Part shown: positions 1-9,092 of the stretch, piece by piece
How the letters are laid out: each line of letters opens with the position of its first letter
How positions within the stretch are numbered: the stretch's first letter is position 1
Source of the DNA: Methylomonas albis
GTDB taxonomy: Bacteria; Pseudomonadota; Gammaproteobacteria; Methylococcales; Methylomonadaceae
Reading direction: 5' to 3'
DNA: 64,000 bases
Assembly: GCF_014850955.1 (NCBI RefSeq)
Contig: NZ_JACXSS010000001.1
Span: forward strand, 868,001-932,000
Notes under the pieces: model-generated
Databases searched by the model: none
What the model was told of the DNA's origin: nothing
What the model saw: only the letters and a program-made list of their open reading frames with translations
Position numbers and translations under genes: made by a program

Positions 1-55
1 AGGACTAGAGAGTGTTTGAAAAGCCGTTTCTTTACTGTTTTCAACATAGTAATTC

Positions 56-2416
56 TCATAATTCCCGCAGGGGTACCGGTTTAGCAATGCCGTAGCCTTG
101 CGCGTAATTCACACCCAAGGTTTGTAGTAGATCGAAAATCTTTTGCGTCTCCACAAATTCGGCGATGGTCTTTTTGCCCATCACATGGGCGACCTCGTTA
201 ATCGCTTTAACCATAGTCAAATCCACACGATCGTCCAGTATGTCCTTTACAAACAGCCCGTCTATTTTTAAATAATCGACTGGTAGATTCTTCAGATAAG
301 CAAATGACGACAGGCCGCTGCCGAAATCGTCCAGGGAAAAAGAGCAGCCTTTTTGACGTAGCGAATCGATAAATTGCCGGGCATAAGAAAGATTGCTAAT
401 GGCGGCAGTTTCGGTAATTTCGAAACAAATTTTATGAGTCGGTATCTGCCATTTGCGGAATTGTTCATCGATAAACCCCAGCATGGCTTGGTCCGACAAC
501 GATAAGCCGGACAGATTTACCGAGCACATTTCCAAACGATCCAGGAAGCCGGGCGTAGTCGCCAAATACTCGAACAAGCGTGAGATTACCCAGCGGTCTA
601 AAGGTGAAGCCATGTTGTAGCGTTCCGCGGCGGGTAGAAAGGCGCCGGGTGGAATCACTTTGCCTTGGTCGTCTCGGTAACGGATCAAAGTTTCAAAATG
701 CAGGCCGCCGCGATCAGCAGCAATAGGCACAATCAATTGGCCGAATAGCTGGAAGCGGTCTTTTTCGATTCCAATACGGATTTTCTCGACCCATTGCATT
801 TCGCCTTGGCGCAACGTGAGCTCTTCGTCGTCAGGACTAAATATATGTACCCGATTGCGGCCTTTTTCCTTGGCAGCGTAACAGGCGGCATCAGCTTCCT
901 TCAATACATCTACAGCATTGCCGCAGGCGCGATTGATCGGGGCGATACCAATGCTAACCCCGATATTGAAACTACGGTTTTCCCAGGCAAATTGGAAATC
1001 GCATACCGCATTGCGCAGCTTTTCGCCGGTGATAATGGCTTGTTCCAGCGAACAATAGGACATTAGGATGCCAAATTCGTCACCGCCCAGTCTAGCCAAT
1101 ATGTCCATTCTACGCACTTGCTGGCGGAGCACCTCGCCGAGTTGCCTTAGCAACTCATCGCCCGCCAGATGGCCGCAGGTATCGTTCACGATTTTGAATT
1201 GATCCAAATCCAAATAGCACAATACGTGGTAGCTATCGTTGGCTTGTGCTTCCAGTACCAAATTTTGAATATGAATATCGAACTGGCGGCGGTTGACCAG
1301 ACCGGTCAATTCATCGTGGCTGGCCTGGTAGGCGATTTTTTCCGACAGGCGCCGTGTTTCGGTAATGTCCTCGCAAACTAATAAAAGGTGAGGGCGATTG
1401 TTTTCGTCCTTGACCAGGCGCGCGGTTTCCCTAGCCCAGATGATATTGCCGTTACGGCAAATGATGCGGCTTTCCAGCTTATGGACTTGCTCGGGATGAT
1501 TGCGGCAGATTTGGAAGAACTGATTGCAGTTACTGATGTCTTCGGGATGGGCAAAATTGAATATAGAGCAGCCTTGCAGTTCCTCAACACCTAAACCCAA
1601 TTGTCTGGCGCCAAAGCGATTTACCGAGATGATTTGCCCTTGCAAATCCAGGTTAAAGACCATGGTTGGGTTGTTGTCGTACAAGGCCTGGAAATTATTT
1701 TTAACGCTAACCAAGGCCTTGTTTTGAATCTCGACGGTATCCAGCATATCGTTGAAGGCATCGACCAAAATGCCCATTTCATCATTGCTGTGCTTGGCTG
1801 CACGTAAGGAATAATCGTGTTCTTGACTGACTTTTTGCGCGGTTTTAGCCAGTTGGGCGATGGGTTTGGCAACCCGATTTAATAAGGGTGCGGTTAGTAA
1901 AAAAGTAATAAACAAAGCCACAAACAACACAATTAGTACGACGCCGACAAACTGTAATTCGCGCCAGAAAGCGGCACTCAGATCGGAGGACAGAAAAATG
2001 GCGCCGACAATTTCATCGTCCAGGCGCATGGGTTGATAAACGTAGAGACTGAGCTTATCGAAATGGTTGTGCAGGCCATGTGAGGCAGCCGGACAAGGGG
2101 CGGATTGCTTGTCCAGTGAGGTAAATAGCTGACCCTTTTTGGTGTAGACGCAAGCACTGCGCAAATCGGGCAGGTTATTCAAGGAGACCAGGTTTTCCTT
2201 GGCCAAATTGGTGTCGTCGAACATCACTGCGGCGACACTTCGATTGGCGATCAAACTGGCCACAGCCATTAAGTCGCTCTGAGCTTTGTGCTTCACTTCG
2301 GTGACATTAACCGTCACTAAAATCACCAAAGCCAGCAGCATGGAAAACAGGCTGGAGGTAATAGCGATGGTAAATAATTTACCTTTGATCGATAGCCGGG
2401 AGAAGAGTCTACTCAT
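56..2416 (-). CDS. YfiN-like GGDEF/EAL c-di-GMP enzyme with HAMP and PAS
   Basis: Inner-membrane enzyme predicted to make and/or degrade c-di-GMP. The 786-residue protein has a first membrane segment (about residues 12-38), a periplasmic sensor of about 130 residues, a second membrane helix near 160-175, HAMP, PAS (about 240-360), GGDEF and a C-terminal EAL domain. The GGDEF motif is intact, with an RxxD inhibitory site five residues before it. The EAL domain keeps the expected acidic and lysine positions (ETL in place of EAL, NLSG, EITE, DDFGSG, LKIDG, EFVET), so both activities look possible. I chose the ATG at 2416 (MSRLFSRL) over an upstream start because it overlaps the yfiR stop by only 8 bases. 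Co-location with a YfiR homologue suggests the YfiR-YfiN (TpbB) arrangement, where periplasmic YfiR represses the cyclase. Classical YfiN lacks PAS and EAL, so this is an extended version. Confidence 0.88.
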   Translation of the reverse strand: MSRLFSRLSIKGKLFTIAITSSLFSMLLALVILVTVNVTEVKHKAQSDLMAVASLIANRSVAAVMFDDTNLAKENLVSLNNLPDLRSACVYTKKGQLFTSLDKQSAPCPAASHGLHNHFDKLSLYVYQPMRLDDEIVGAIFLSSDLSAAFWRELQFVGVVLIVLFVALFITFLLTAPLLNRVAKPIAQLAKTAQKVSQEHDYSLRAAKHSNDEMGILVDAFNDMLDTVEIQNKALVSVKNNFQALYDNNPTMVFNLDLQGQIISVNRFGARQLGLGVEELQGCSIFNFAHPEDISNCNQFFQICRNHPEQVHKLESRIICRNGNIIWARETARLVKDENNRPHLLLVCEDITETRRLSEKIAYQASHDELTGLVNRRQFDIHIQNLVLEAQANDSYHVLCYLDLDQFKIVNDTCGHLAGDELLRQLGEVLRQQVRRMDILARLGGDEFGILMSYCSLEQAIITGEKLRNAVCDFQFAWENRSFNIGVSIGIAPINRACGNAVDVLKEADAACYAAKEKGRNRVHIFSPDDEELTLRQGEMQWVEKIRIGIEKDRFQLFGQLIVPIAADRGGLHFETLIRYRDDQGKVIPPGAFLPAAERYNMASPLDRWVISRLFEYLATTPGFLDRLEMCSVNLSGLSLSDQAMLGFIDEQFRKWQIPTHKICFEITETAAISNLSYARQFIDSLRQKGCSFSLDDFGSGLSSFAYLKNLPVDYLKIDGLFVKDILDDRVDLTMVKAINEVAHVMGKKTIAEFVETQKIFDLLQTLGVNYAQGYGIAKPVPLREL

Positions 2417-2990
2417 GCTCGGCCCCCTCCACCAGTGTGGCAACTTCGATGAGTTTGGCGCTGACATTAAAACCGCTTTGCTTCAAAGCCTTGAGGTTAA
2501 TGTGCAGTTTGACTTTGCCATCGTCCAGCGCAAACCCGATCATCCCGCCGGATTCGGCAAAAAACGGCTCACTGCTGACGGTCAATGATTTTTTCAAGGA
2601 ACCGACCAGTAACACACCCGGTAAGGCAAGATCCGCGCGCTGCTCGGGGTTGTCAAAATAGACGATATCGCAATCCTTAACCTGCTTAGGGGCGTCGAAC
2701 TTGAACAAACGGATTGGCTTGTCCTGAACGGTTTTACTCTCCAGCGGACTCAGTAAACTACCGAAGGGGTCGCGGCCGATGATGCAGATATTAAAGGTCG
2801 GGCTGGTTTTTTCCGGCCAAGTGATGAATTTGGTGAAGTTATATAAATAAGCTGCCTTGACTTTGTATTCCAGGTTCAGTTCGTCAGCCTGTGATGACTG
2901 GCTGACGCAGCAGCATAGGATTACCCACTTTACAAGCTCGACGGCACGCCGCAACAACAATGCGTCATCAGTGGAAAAGACGGAAACCAA
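2409..2990 (-). CDS. yfiR: YfiR-family periplasmic repressor (DUF4154)
   Basis: Predicted periplasmic protein of 193 residues related to Pseudomonas YfiR, which binds the periplasmic part of the diguanylate cyclase YfiN and keeps it off. The N-terminus has a hydrophobic stretch (about 11-30) ending in SSQA, a plausible signal peptide cleavage before ADELNL. The family start YKVKAAYLYNFTKF follows. Two cysteines are visible in the mature part (about C69 and C107); in P. aeruginosa YfiR, disulfides set stability. The gene ends 8 bases inside the downstream GGDEF/EAL gene, so the two are translationally coupled. It starts 47 bases after apeB and may be read from msrB-apeB. The exact start is uncertain because the first ten residues are unusual for a signal peptide. 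Confidence 0.85.
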   Translation of the reverse strand: MVSVFSTDDALLLRRAVELVKWVILCCCVSQSSQADELNLEYKVKAAYLYNFTKFITWPEKTSPTFNICIIGRDPFGSLLSPLESKTVQDKPIRLFKFDAPKQVKDCDIVYFDNPEQRADLALPGVLLVGSLKKSLTVSSEPFFAESGGMIGFALDDGKVKLHINLKALKQSGFNVSAKLIEVATLVEGAEHE

Positions 2991-3037
2991 GGTTATTCCC
3001 TACCGGATAAAATCATCAGGCAAGGATAGTTGAAAAA

Positions 3038-4342
3038 TTATCGGTTGCTGAAAAATCCCCGCAAGGCCCGAATCATATAGGCATGGTCGAGTACGCCAGC
3101 GCTTTCGCGAATGCTGTGCATGGCCCACATCGGCGAACCGACATCGACACTGCGGATACCCAATTTAGCCGAGGCTATCGGGCCTATGGTGCTGCCGCAG
3201 GGCAGGTCGCCATGATGCGCATATTTTTGATAAGGCACCTCGGCCTGCTGGCATATCTGCACAAACGTGGCTTCGGAAATGCATTCGGAGGCATAACGGT
3301 GGTTAACGTTTACCTTGATGACCGGCCCATGGTTGACGATGATTTTGTGGCCGGGTTCGTAGGCACCGGGAAAGTTGGGTTGATAGGCATGCGCCATATC
3401 GGCGCTGACCATAAAACTGTTGGCTAGCGAGCGCCTGTAGTCGTCAAGCTTATTGCCCATTGCATTAGAGATGCGCTCAAGCACATCGGGCAGAAAACTG
3501 CCGGCGGCGCCTTTACAGCTTTCACTGCCGATCTCCTCATGATCGAAAAACGCGCAGACCAAGGTGCTGTCGGCATCCAGGGTCGAGGCATCCAGCAATG
3601 CTGTGAGTCCGGCATGGCAGGATGCCAGATTGTCCAGTTGGCTATCGGCATAAAACTGTTGCTCGTCGCCCCAAAACGTACCTTTCTGGGTGTCGTAAGC
3701 ATTGAGTTCCCAGCTTAAAATTCGGTCGGCAGCAATGCTCGTGGCTTGTTCCAGCAATTGGCGAAACCGGTCGGTGGGTAATTGCTGTTCGACACTGGCC
3801 GAGAATATCAGCGGTAACTCGCTTTGCTTTTTAAGTTTCAGGCCGTCTTCGTTGACACCCCGATTCATATGGATGGCCAGATTCGGCAGACGCAGTAGTG
3901 GTTCGGCGAAGCGTAGCAGTTGGCTGGCGATATTGCCGTCGCTATCCAGGTAGGCAATTCGGCCGGCCAGGCTCAGGTCGCGGTCGGCAAACGTGGCGAG
4001 AATTGGGCCGCCGTATACTTCCACAGCCAGACGCAGCAGTTTGTCCGAGTCGATCAGCGGTTGCGGTTTTACACGCAGACCCGGCGAATCGGTGTGTGCG
4101 CCGAGTATTTTGAAGCCGGTTTCCGCCAACGCCTGTTTGCCGATCACAAATGCGGCGATTGAAGAATCGTCGCGGATCACATAATAGCGGCCGCCGGCCG
4201 CTAACGACCACGAGTCGCTTTCCAAAATGCGTTGGAACTGGTATGCCTGCAAACCTTGCTCTATCGTCGCCACCGCATGCCAGGGGCTGGGGCTGGCGTC
4301 GATAAAATCCAGCAAATCTTGCACGTGTTTTTGCGCTGTCAT
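3038..4342 (-). CDS. apeB: M18 family aminopeptidase
   Basis: Cytosolic zinc aminopeptidase of the M18 (aspartyl aminopeptidase, ApeB/DAP) family, which removes N-terminal acidic residues from peptides. The length (434 residues) matches the family. Visible metal-binding and catalytic motifs are GAHTDSPG (His about 83, Asp about 85), [11 protein letters not shown] with the paired glutamates, [11 protein letters not shown], and [13 protein letters not shown] near the C-terminus. Its ATG overlaps the stop of msrB by four bases (ATGA at 4339-4342), so the two are co-translated. Nothing unusual is seen. Confidence 0.95.
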   Translation of the reverse strand: MTAQKHVQDLLDFIDASPSPWHAVATIEQGLQAYQFQRILESDSWSLAAGGRYYVIRDDSSIAAFVIGKQALAETGFKILGAHTDSPGLRVKPQPLIDSDKLLRLAVEVYGGPILATFADRDLSLAGRIAYLDSDGNIASQLLRFAEPLLRLPNLAIHMNRGVNEDGLKLKKQSELPLIFSASVEQQLPTDRFRQLLEQATSIAADRILSWELNAYDTQKGTFWGDEQQFYADSQLDNLASCHAGLTALLDASTLDADSTLVCAFFDHEEIGSESCKGAAGSFLPDVLERISNAMGNKLDDYRRSLANSFMVSADMAHAYQPNFPGAYEPGHKIIVNHGPVIKVNVNHRYASECISEATFVQICQQAEVPYQKYAHHGDLPCGSTIGPIASAKLGIRSVDVGSPMWAMHSIRESAGVLDHAYMIRALRGFFSNR

Positions 4343-4734
4343 GATTGTTTGTCCAGCGTCAGCGCCACGGAATTAATGCAGTAACGCAGGCCGGTCGGTT
4401 GCGGTCCGTCTTCGAATACATGGCCTAGATGGGCGCCGCAAGATTGGCAGGTCACTTCAACCCTGCGCATGCCATGGCTGTTGTCGGGATGCTGATCCAG
4501 GCTTTCCGGATTCAAAGGGTTCCAAAAGCTGGGCCAGCCGCACCCGGAATGGAATTTCTGTTCGGAGGTAAACAGGGCGTGACCGCAGCAAACGCAACGG
4601 TAGACGCCGGCTTCGTCGCAATCGGTATATTTGCCGGTAAAGGGTGGCTCGGTGCCTTTTTCCCGGCAGACATGAAATTGCTCGGGAGTTAGCTTCTCGC
4701 GCCAGGCTTGTTCGGTATCGTGTTGATCGGTCAT
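4339..4734 (-). CDS. msrB: Peptide-methionine (R)-S-oxide reductase
   Basis: Reduces the R-diastereomer of methionine sulfoxide in proteins using thioredoxin. This is a single-domain MsrB of 131 residues. Zinc is held by two CxxC pairs (C47/C50 and C96/C99). The catalytic cysteine is C119 in RYCINS; C65 in the SGCGWPSF motif is a possible resolving residue. No MsrA domain is fused. It is the first gene of the minus-strand group and overlaps apeB by four bases. Confidence 0.96.
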   Translation of the reverse strand: MTDQHDTEQAWREKLTPEQFHVCREKGTEPPFTGKYTDCDEAGVYRCVCCGHALFTSEQKFHSGCGWPSFWNPLNPESLDQHPDNSHGMRRVEVTCQSCGAHLGHVFEDGPQPTGLRYCINSVALTLDKQS

Positions 4735-4848
4735 CGTGATGTTCCGTAGTGGCTAGGAATAACCGGCATTGTACAGTCTGCCTCGGCATCAAAAGCAATC
4801 AAAAGCCAGGAATATTTCAGTTGATTATATCAGTGAGCTCTAATATTC

Positions 4849-4877
4849 TTGAGTCGCAAGGTTTCGAAGCTTATAAC
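4849..4877 (+). promoter_or_regulatory. Putative sigma70 promoter of sqr
   Basis: A TTGAGT hexamer (4849-4854) lies 17 bases before TATAAC (4872-4877), giving a good -35/-10 pair about 60 bases upstream of the sqr ATG. Recognised by eye only. Confidence 0.5.
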
Positions 4878-4939
4878 GACGGTATAAAAATAATAAATAC
4901 TTCGATCGTGTTCATCTAAACAGCAGAGAGGGGAAGGTC

Positions 4940-6217
4940 ATGGCTAGAATTGTAGTGTTAGGCGCGGGCATCGGTGGCGTGCCGATGGCGTACGAGTTGA
5001 AAGAGATTGTCGGCAAGGCGCATGAAGTAGTGGTGATTTCGGATTCGCCGACTTTCCACTTTGTGCCGTCCAACCCCTGGGTGCCGCCGAAATGGCGTAA
5101 ACCGGAAGATTTAAAAATTGAGTTGGCGCCGGTGATGGCGAAAAAAGGCATCAACTTTATTCAAAAGGCGGCTACTAAAGTTGATCCGCTTAATAACAAA
5201 ATTGATCTGGCCGATGGTTCATCGGTTGAATACGACTATCTGGTCATCGCTACCGGCCCACGTTTGGCTTTTGACGAAGTACCGGGTATGGGACCGCATG
5301 GCGGCTACACCTCGTCAGTTTGTCATGTTGATCATGCAGCGATTGCCGCGCAGGATTGGGAGAAGTTCATGGCAGATCCCGGTCCGATCGTGGTTGGTGC
5401 GGTGCAAGGTGCGTCTTGCTTTGGGCCTGCTTATGAATATTTGATGATTTTGGAAACCGAATTGCGTAAGCGTAAAATTCGCGACAAAGTGCCAATGACC
5501 TTTGTCACCTCGGAACCTTATATCGGCCATCTGGGCTTGGGCGGCGTCGGCGATACCAAAGGTTTGCTGGAAAGCGCATTGCGCGACAAAACCATCAAAT
5601 GGATCACCAATGCCAAGGTCGATAAAATCGAACCGGGCATGATGTATGTGACTGAAGTCGATGACGACGGCAACGATAAGAAAAAGCACGAAGTACCGTT
5701 CAAACACTCGATGATGCTACCGGCCTTTACCGGTATCGACGCGGTGCGGCATTCCGGTGCAGAAGGTTTGACCAATCCGCGCGGGTTTGTGATAGTCGAT
5801 CAGCATCAGCGTAATCCGACTTACAAAAACATTTATTCGGTGGGCGTCTGCGTGGCGCTACCGCCGGTGGAAAAAACCCCGGTACCGACCGGTACGCCGA
5901 AAACCGGTTACATGATTGAATCCATGGTTACCGCTACGGCCCACAACATACGTGACGAATTGGCCGGTAAACAGCCGTCCGATGTGCCCAGTTTAAGCGC
6001 CTTGTGCTTGGCCGATTTGGGCGATACCGGCGTAGCGTTTTTGGCCGTACCGCAAATTCCGCCTAGAAACACCACTTGGTCCAACCACGGCAAATGGGTG
6101 CATTTGGCTAAAATCGGTTTTGAGAAATACTTTATGCGCAAGGTCAGAAAAGGTATCAGCGAACCGTTCTACGAACGGATGATGTTGAAGCTGATGGGTG
6201 TAGTTCGTTTGAAATAG
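4940..6217 (+). CDS. sqr: Sulfide:quinone oxidoreductase-type flavoprotein
   Basis: Membrane-associated FAD enzyme predicted to oxidise sulfide and pass electrons to the quinone pool, for detoxification or energy. The 425-residue protein starts with the dinucleotide-binding pattern VVLGAGIGG. It has ATGPRL in the second FAD-contact region, and its cysteines at C128, C160 and C356 match the three redox cysteines of characterised SQRs as I recall them; a further cysteine is at C304. The C-terminus has an amphipathic, basic segment suited to membrane contact. A strong ribosome site (GAGGGGAAGG) precedes the ATG. Immediately downstream is a small DUF2892-type membrane-protein gene often seen with sulfur enzymes, here carrying a stop. 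A related flavocytochrome c or NDH-2-like role cannot be excluded. Confidence 0.85.
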   Translation: MARIVVLGAGIGGVPMAYELKEIVGKAHEVVVISDSPTFHFVPSNPWVPPKWRKPEDLKIELAPVMAKKGINFIQKAATKVDPLNNKIDLADGSSVEYDYLVIATGPRLAFDEVPGMGPHGGYTSSVCHVDHAAIAAQDWEKFMADPGPIVVGAVQGASCFGPAYEYLMILETELRKRKIRDKVPMTFVTSEPYIGHLGLGGVGDTKGLLESALRDKTIKWITNAKVDKIEPGMMYVTEVDDDGNDKKKHEVPFKHSMMLPAFTGIDAVRHSGAEGLTNPRGFVIVDQHQRNPTYKNIYSVGVCVALPPVEKTPVPTGTPKTGYMIESMVTATAHNIRDELAGKQPSDVPSLSALCLADLGDTGVAFLAVPQIPPRNTTWSNHGKWVHLAKIGFEKYFMRKVRKGISEPFYERMMLKLMGVVRLK

Positions 6218-6226
6218 GAGATTGGT

Positions 6227-6427
6227 ATGTCTATTGATCGCATGGTGATGGCGTTTGCCGGCTCGTTCATCCTGATCAGTCTGGCGTTGGCACATTGGCA
6301 TTCGCCGAACTGGTTATAGTTCTCCGCCTTTGTGGGCGCCAATCTGTTGCAGGCGTCGTTCAGCGGTTTTTGTCCGCTGGCGATTATTTTGAAAAAGCTC
6401 GGCGTCAAATCGGGCTGCGCGTTTTAG
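6227..6427 (+). pseudogene. DUF2892/YgaP-type small membrane protein, in-frame stop
   Basis: Reading from the ATG at 6227 gives a 66-codon frame that closely resembles the small DUF2892 (YgaP transmembrane) family: an opening like MSIDRMVMAFAG, a hydrophobic hairpin, and the family ending [13 protein letters not shown] followed by VKSGCAF. Codon 31 is TAG (6317-6319), in the turn after HSPNWL where relatives have a leucine. A single base (TTG to TAG) would explain it. The frame is otherwise clean to its normal stop at 6425-6427. It begins 9 bases after sqr, with a GGAG ribosome site in the sqr stop region, so it was or is co-transcribed. Either a real nonsense mutation, a base error, or readthrough. 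Confidence 0.85.
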
Positions 6428-6508
6428 GCGCCATTTATCAAGCGCTTGCTCGGGCTGAGCCGTTCACGTTTCAGCCCGCGTTTTCGCGACCGATGCCGAT
6501 AATCTCAA

Positions 6509-8176
6509 TCAGATCTTAAAACGTCCGACACGGCTTGCCAGGGTATGCGCAAGCTGATCAATTTGGCCGGCCAATGCGGCAACTTCATCGCCTCTGGCGG
6601 CGGTTACTCCCGCCAAGTCGTTGATTTTTACGGTCTTGCGGTTGATCTCGTCGCTGACGCAGCTTTGTTCCTCGGCGGCGGTGGCGATTTGCGCATTCAT
6701 AGCGTTAATCAAACCTACCGCTTGCGTAATTTTATTCAGAGTATCGCCGGCGGACATTGCCCGCGTCACGCTGCTCTCGGCTTTGTTGCGCCCTTCGTTC
6801 ATGACGTGTACAGCCCGGTTGGCTTGACTTTGCAGCGCTTCTATCATCGATTGAATTTCCTGCGCGGAGCCCTGGGTACGGGAAGCCAGCGTCCGTACCT
6901 CGTCGGCAACCACGGCAAAGCCGCGGCCTTGTTCGCCGGCACGCGCCGCCTCGATTGCCGCATTCAGTGCTAGTAGATTGGTTTGATCGGCAACGGCTTT
7001 GATCACCTCGAGAACCGAACCCACGTTGGCGCTTTCTTTTTCCAGGTCGTGCACCACGGCCGCAGCGTTTTGCACGGCCTTCGCCAAGTCGCTGATGGAT
7101 GCGACCGTTTCGTTAACCGCGGTTTTTCCGACAGCGGCATCGCTGTCGGCGTTGCGGGCACTATCGGCGGCGTTGACCGCACTGCGCGCCACTTCGTGTA
7201 CCGTCGCCGTCATTTCGTTCATCGCCGTGGCTACATGTTCGATTTCCTGACGTTGCTCGATAATGCACGAGCGGCCGCCTTCCGCCGCTTGACGCTGGCG
7301 TTCCGCGGCGCTGGCCAGAGAAACGCTGGTCTCTACGATGCTTTTTACCAAATCCTGTAGTTCGGCAACGAAACGGTTGAAAGCGGTGGCCATCCGGCCA
7401 ATTTCGTCTTTGCCGGCCACTGGCAAACGCAAGGACAAATCGCCGCCACCTTTGGCGATATCCTCCAGATGTTTGATAAGTGCGTTAATCGGTGTGATAA
7501 CGCTTCGCGGGGCTGACAAAATGACGACTAAGGCGATAAACAAGCCTGCCAAAGCAATGCCTGCATTCGCGAATTGACTTTGCCGGCTAAGCTTGGAAGC
7601 GGTTTCTTCGGCAAGATGCGCTTGCTTTTCGGTGAATTCGGTGAGTTCGTTAATCACACCGCGCATTTCGGCGAATTGGCCCTCCGCCGCGCCGAAACTG
7701 AGAGCAAGAGCCTGGGCTTTATCTTCCTGGTTGCCGGAGGCTTGCCGTGACACGATTTCACGACTGAGGGCTTCCCAGCGCGAGCGCGAATCGCGATATT
7801 TGCTTACTTGCCCGCCGATATTCGCCGCCATTACGTCATTGCGTTTGGCGATGTCGATAAACTTTTGAATACGTTCAGCCGACTGTTGCAGATTTTCTTC
7901 GATCTGAGCGATTTGTTTGCTCGCGAACTGTGGTGATGAATCGTTGTTACTGAGCAATAAGGTTCGTTCGGCCACCTGAACCTGATAGAGGTCTCGGTCT
8001 GCTTCCAATAGATTCTCGATACCCGGCAGGTAGGTTGTGCCCATGTCTTCGGTGGTTTGCCGGATTTGGGCTTGGCTGAGTAACGAGGTGCCGGCAATAC
8101 TTAATATTACGGCTGACAACACCATGAGAGGGCCGGTCAATTTCCAGCGTAATGAGAGATCTGCTATCCAATTCAT
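6509..8176 (-). CDS. Methyl-accepting chemotaxis protein
   Basis: Membrane chemoreceptor of 555 residues. It has a first membrane helix near the N-terminus (about 10-35), a periplasmic helical ligand-binding domain of about 150 residues, a second membrane helix (about 205-225, ALAGLFIALVVILS), HAMP (from SVITPINALIKHLED), and a cytoplasmic coiled-coil with the conserved hairpin tip EQGRGFAVVADEVRTLA. There is no C-terminal CheR/CheB docking pentapeptide. I moved the start from 8215 to the ATG at 8176 (MNWIADLSL), which has a ribosome site (AGGAAT) and removes a non-conserved leader. The ligand is unknown. It stands alone between sqr and the nif operon. Confidence 0.93.
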   Translation of the reverse strand: MNWIADLSLRWKLTGPLMVLSAVILSIAGTSLLSQAQIRQTTEDMGTTYLPGIENLLEADRDLYQVQVAERTLLLSNNDSSPQFASKQIAQIEENLQQSAERIQKFIDIAKRNDVMAANIGGQVSKYRDSRSRWEALSREIVSRQASGNQEDKAQALALSFGAAEGQFAEMRGVINELTEFTEKQAHLAEETASKLSRQSQFANAGIALAGLFIALVVILSAPRSVITPINALIKHLEDIAKGGGDLSLRLPVAGKDEIGRMATAFNRFVAELQDLVKSIVETSVSLASAAERQRQAAEGGRSCIIEQRQEIEHVATAMNEMTATVHEVARSAVNAADSARNADSDAAVGKTAVNETVASISDLAKAVQNAAAVVHDLEKESANVGSVLEVIKAVADQTNLLALNAAIEAARAGEQGRGFAVVADEVRTLASRTQGSAQEIQSMIEALQSQANRAVHVMNEGRNKAESSVTRAMSAGDTLNKITQAVGLINAMNAQIATAAEEQSCVSDEINRKTVKINDLAGVTAARGDEVAALAGQIDQLAHTLASRVGRFKI

Positions 8177-8549
8177 ATAAATTCCTATTCGGACCAGGTG
8201 GGTAGAATGCGGCAACTATTCGGCGTCCAAGTGCCAGAAGTATTGATGCAAATCAGCGTATCTACAAGTTAAGGTGAATCTATTTTTCTTTTGGAATCGA
8301 TCTTTGCGCTGGCTTGAATGATTTTCTACATAAAAATCTGCAAACGGAATAGGCCGGGAATTTACGAAAACGCAAGGTGCCGGACGCTGTCGCAAGGATG
8401 CCGTTGTCGGCCAGCAGTGGTAAGCAAATACACCGAACAAGAGCGCCAGCATTTTTCGGTAAAGCTGAAATGGGTCCCATCCGATTTCAGCGCGAAAAAT
8501 TTGCTGGCAGTTTATGCCTTCGGCGGCCCCGATTCGTCCGCGTCACCTC

Positions 8550-8575
8550 GTTTCGACCCAACAGGGGGTCGAAAC
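8550..8575. repeat. Perfect 10-bp inverted repeat (hairpin)
   Basis: GTTTCGACCC (8550-8559) and GGGTCGAAAC (8566-8575) are exact reverse complements separated by six bases. No T-run follows, so it is not a classical terminator. It is REP-like in appearance. Confidence 0.6.
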
Positions 8576-8985
8576 ATCGGCTCTCGCATGACTTGACGCC
8601 GTGTCGCGATGCCTTGCAGGTTTTCTCCGCTTCGCTGCGAAAACCCGCCTGGCGCTACGGCTATCGGGGACTAAAAATCGTCACTTCGCTATCGCTCCGT
8701 TTCCAAGATTTTCAGCGGTGGAGATAATGATAAAGCCGGGACGCTGCCTCCCATGACCGGCTTCTCTGCGCTAAGCCGAATTACCGGCAAAACTTTCCCG
8801 CCGAACAGGATTTGCTGCAAAAACTTAGGCCGGGCCGATAGTTCAAAGCTTGCTGAAAATACGATTGTCGCTGGGGTTTGGGGGCGATCATATTCCGCTA
8901 TTGGAAACATGATCGTTACTTGGGTGTTTGTACTTCGCTCAGAATTGCTGGTAATTGTAGTCATCATTCCCCGTCAAGCGGCTTT

Positions 8986-9001
8986 TGTCGTGTTTGCTAC
9001 A
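8986..9001 (+). promoter_or_regulatory. NifA upstream activator site
   Basis: TGT-N10-ACA with exact spacing (TGT 8986-8988, ACA 8999-9001), the consensus NifA binding site. It lies about 80 bases before the expected transcription start of nifE, a normal distance for an enhancer site. Confidence 0.7.
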
Positions 9002-9045
9002 ATTTAAATTCAATAAAACCAGATAAAAATCAGTGTCTTATCAAA

Positions 9046-9061
9046 TGGCACACCGGTTGCT
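9046..9061 (+). promoter_or_regulatory. Sigma54 (-24/-12) promoter of nifE
   Basis: TGGCAC (9046-9051), five bases, then TTGCT (9057-9061): an exact match to the RpoN consensus TGGCAC-N5-TTGCW. Transcription should start near 9072, which places the nifE start at 9093 and rules out longer starts. With the NifA site upstream, this shows the operon is NifA/RpoN controlled. Confidence 0.92.
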
Positions 9062-9092
9062 TTGTCACTATCAAAAAGCGAGGTGTGATGCC

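Larger units (their letters stand above)
8177..9092 (+). other. Long intergenic region before the nif operon
   Basis: No convincing gene is seen in this 0.9-kb stretch; its open frames are short and unlike anything I know. It holds a 10-bp perfect hairpin (8550-8575), a GC-rich palindromic patch near 8621-8650, and, at its right end, the NifA and sigma54 sites for nifE. Confidence 0.6.
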
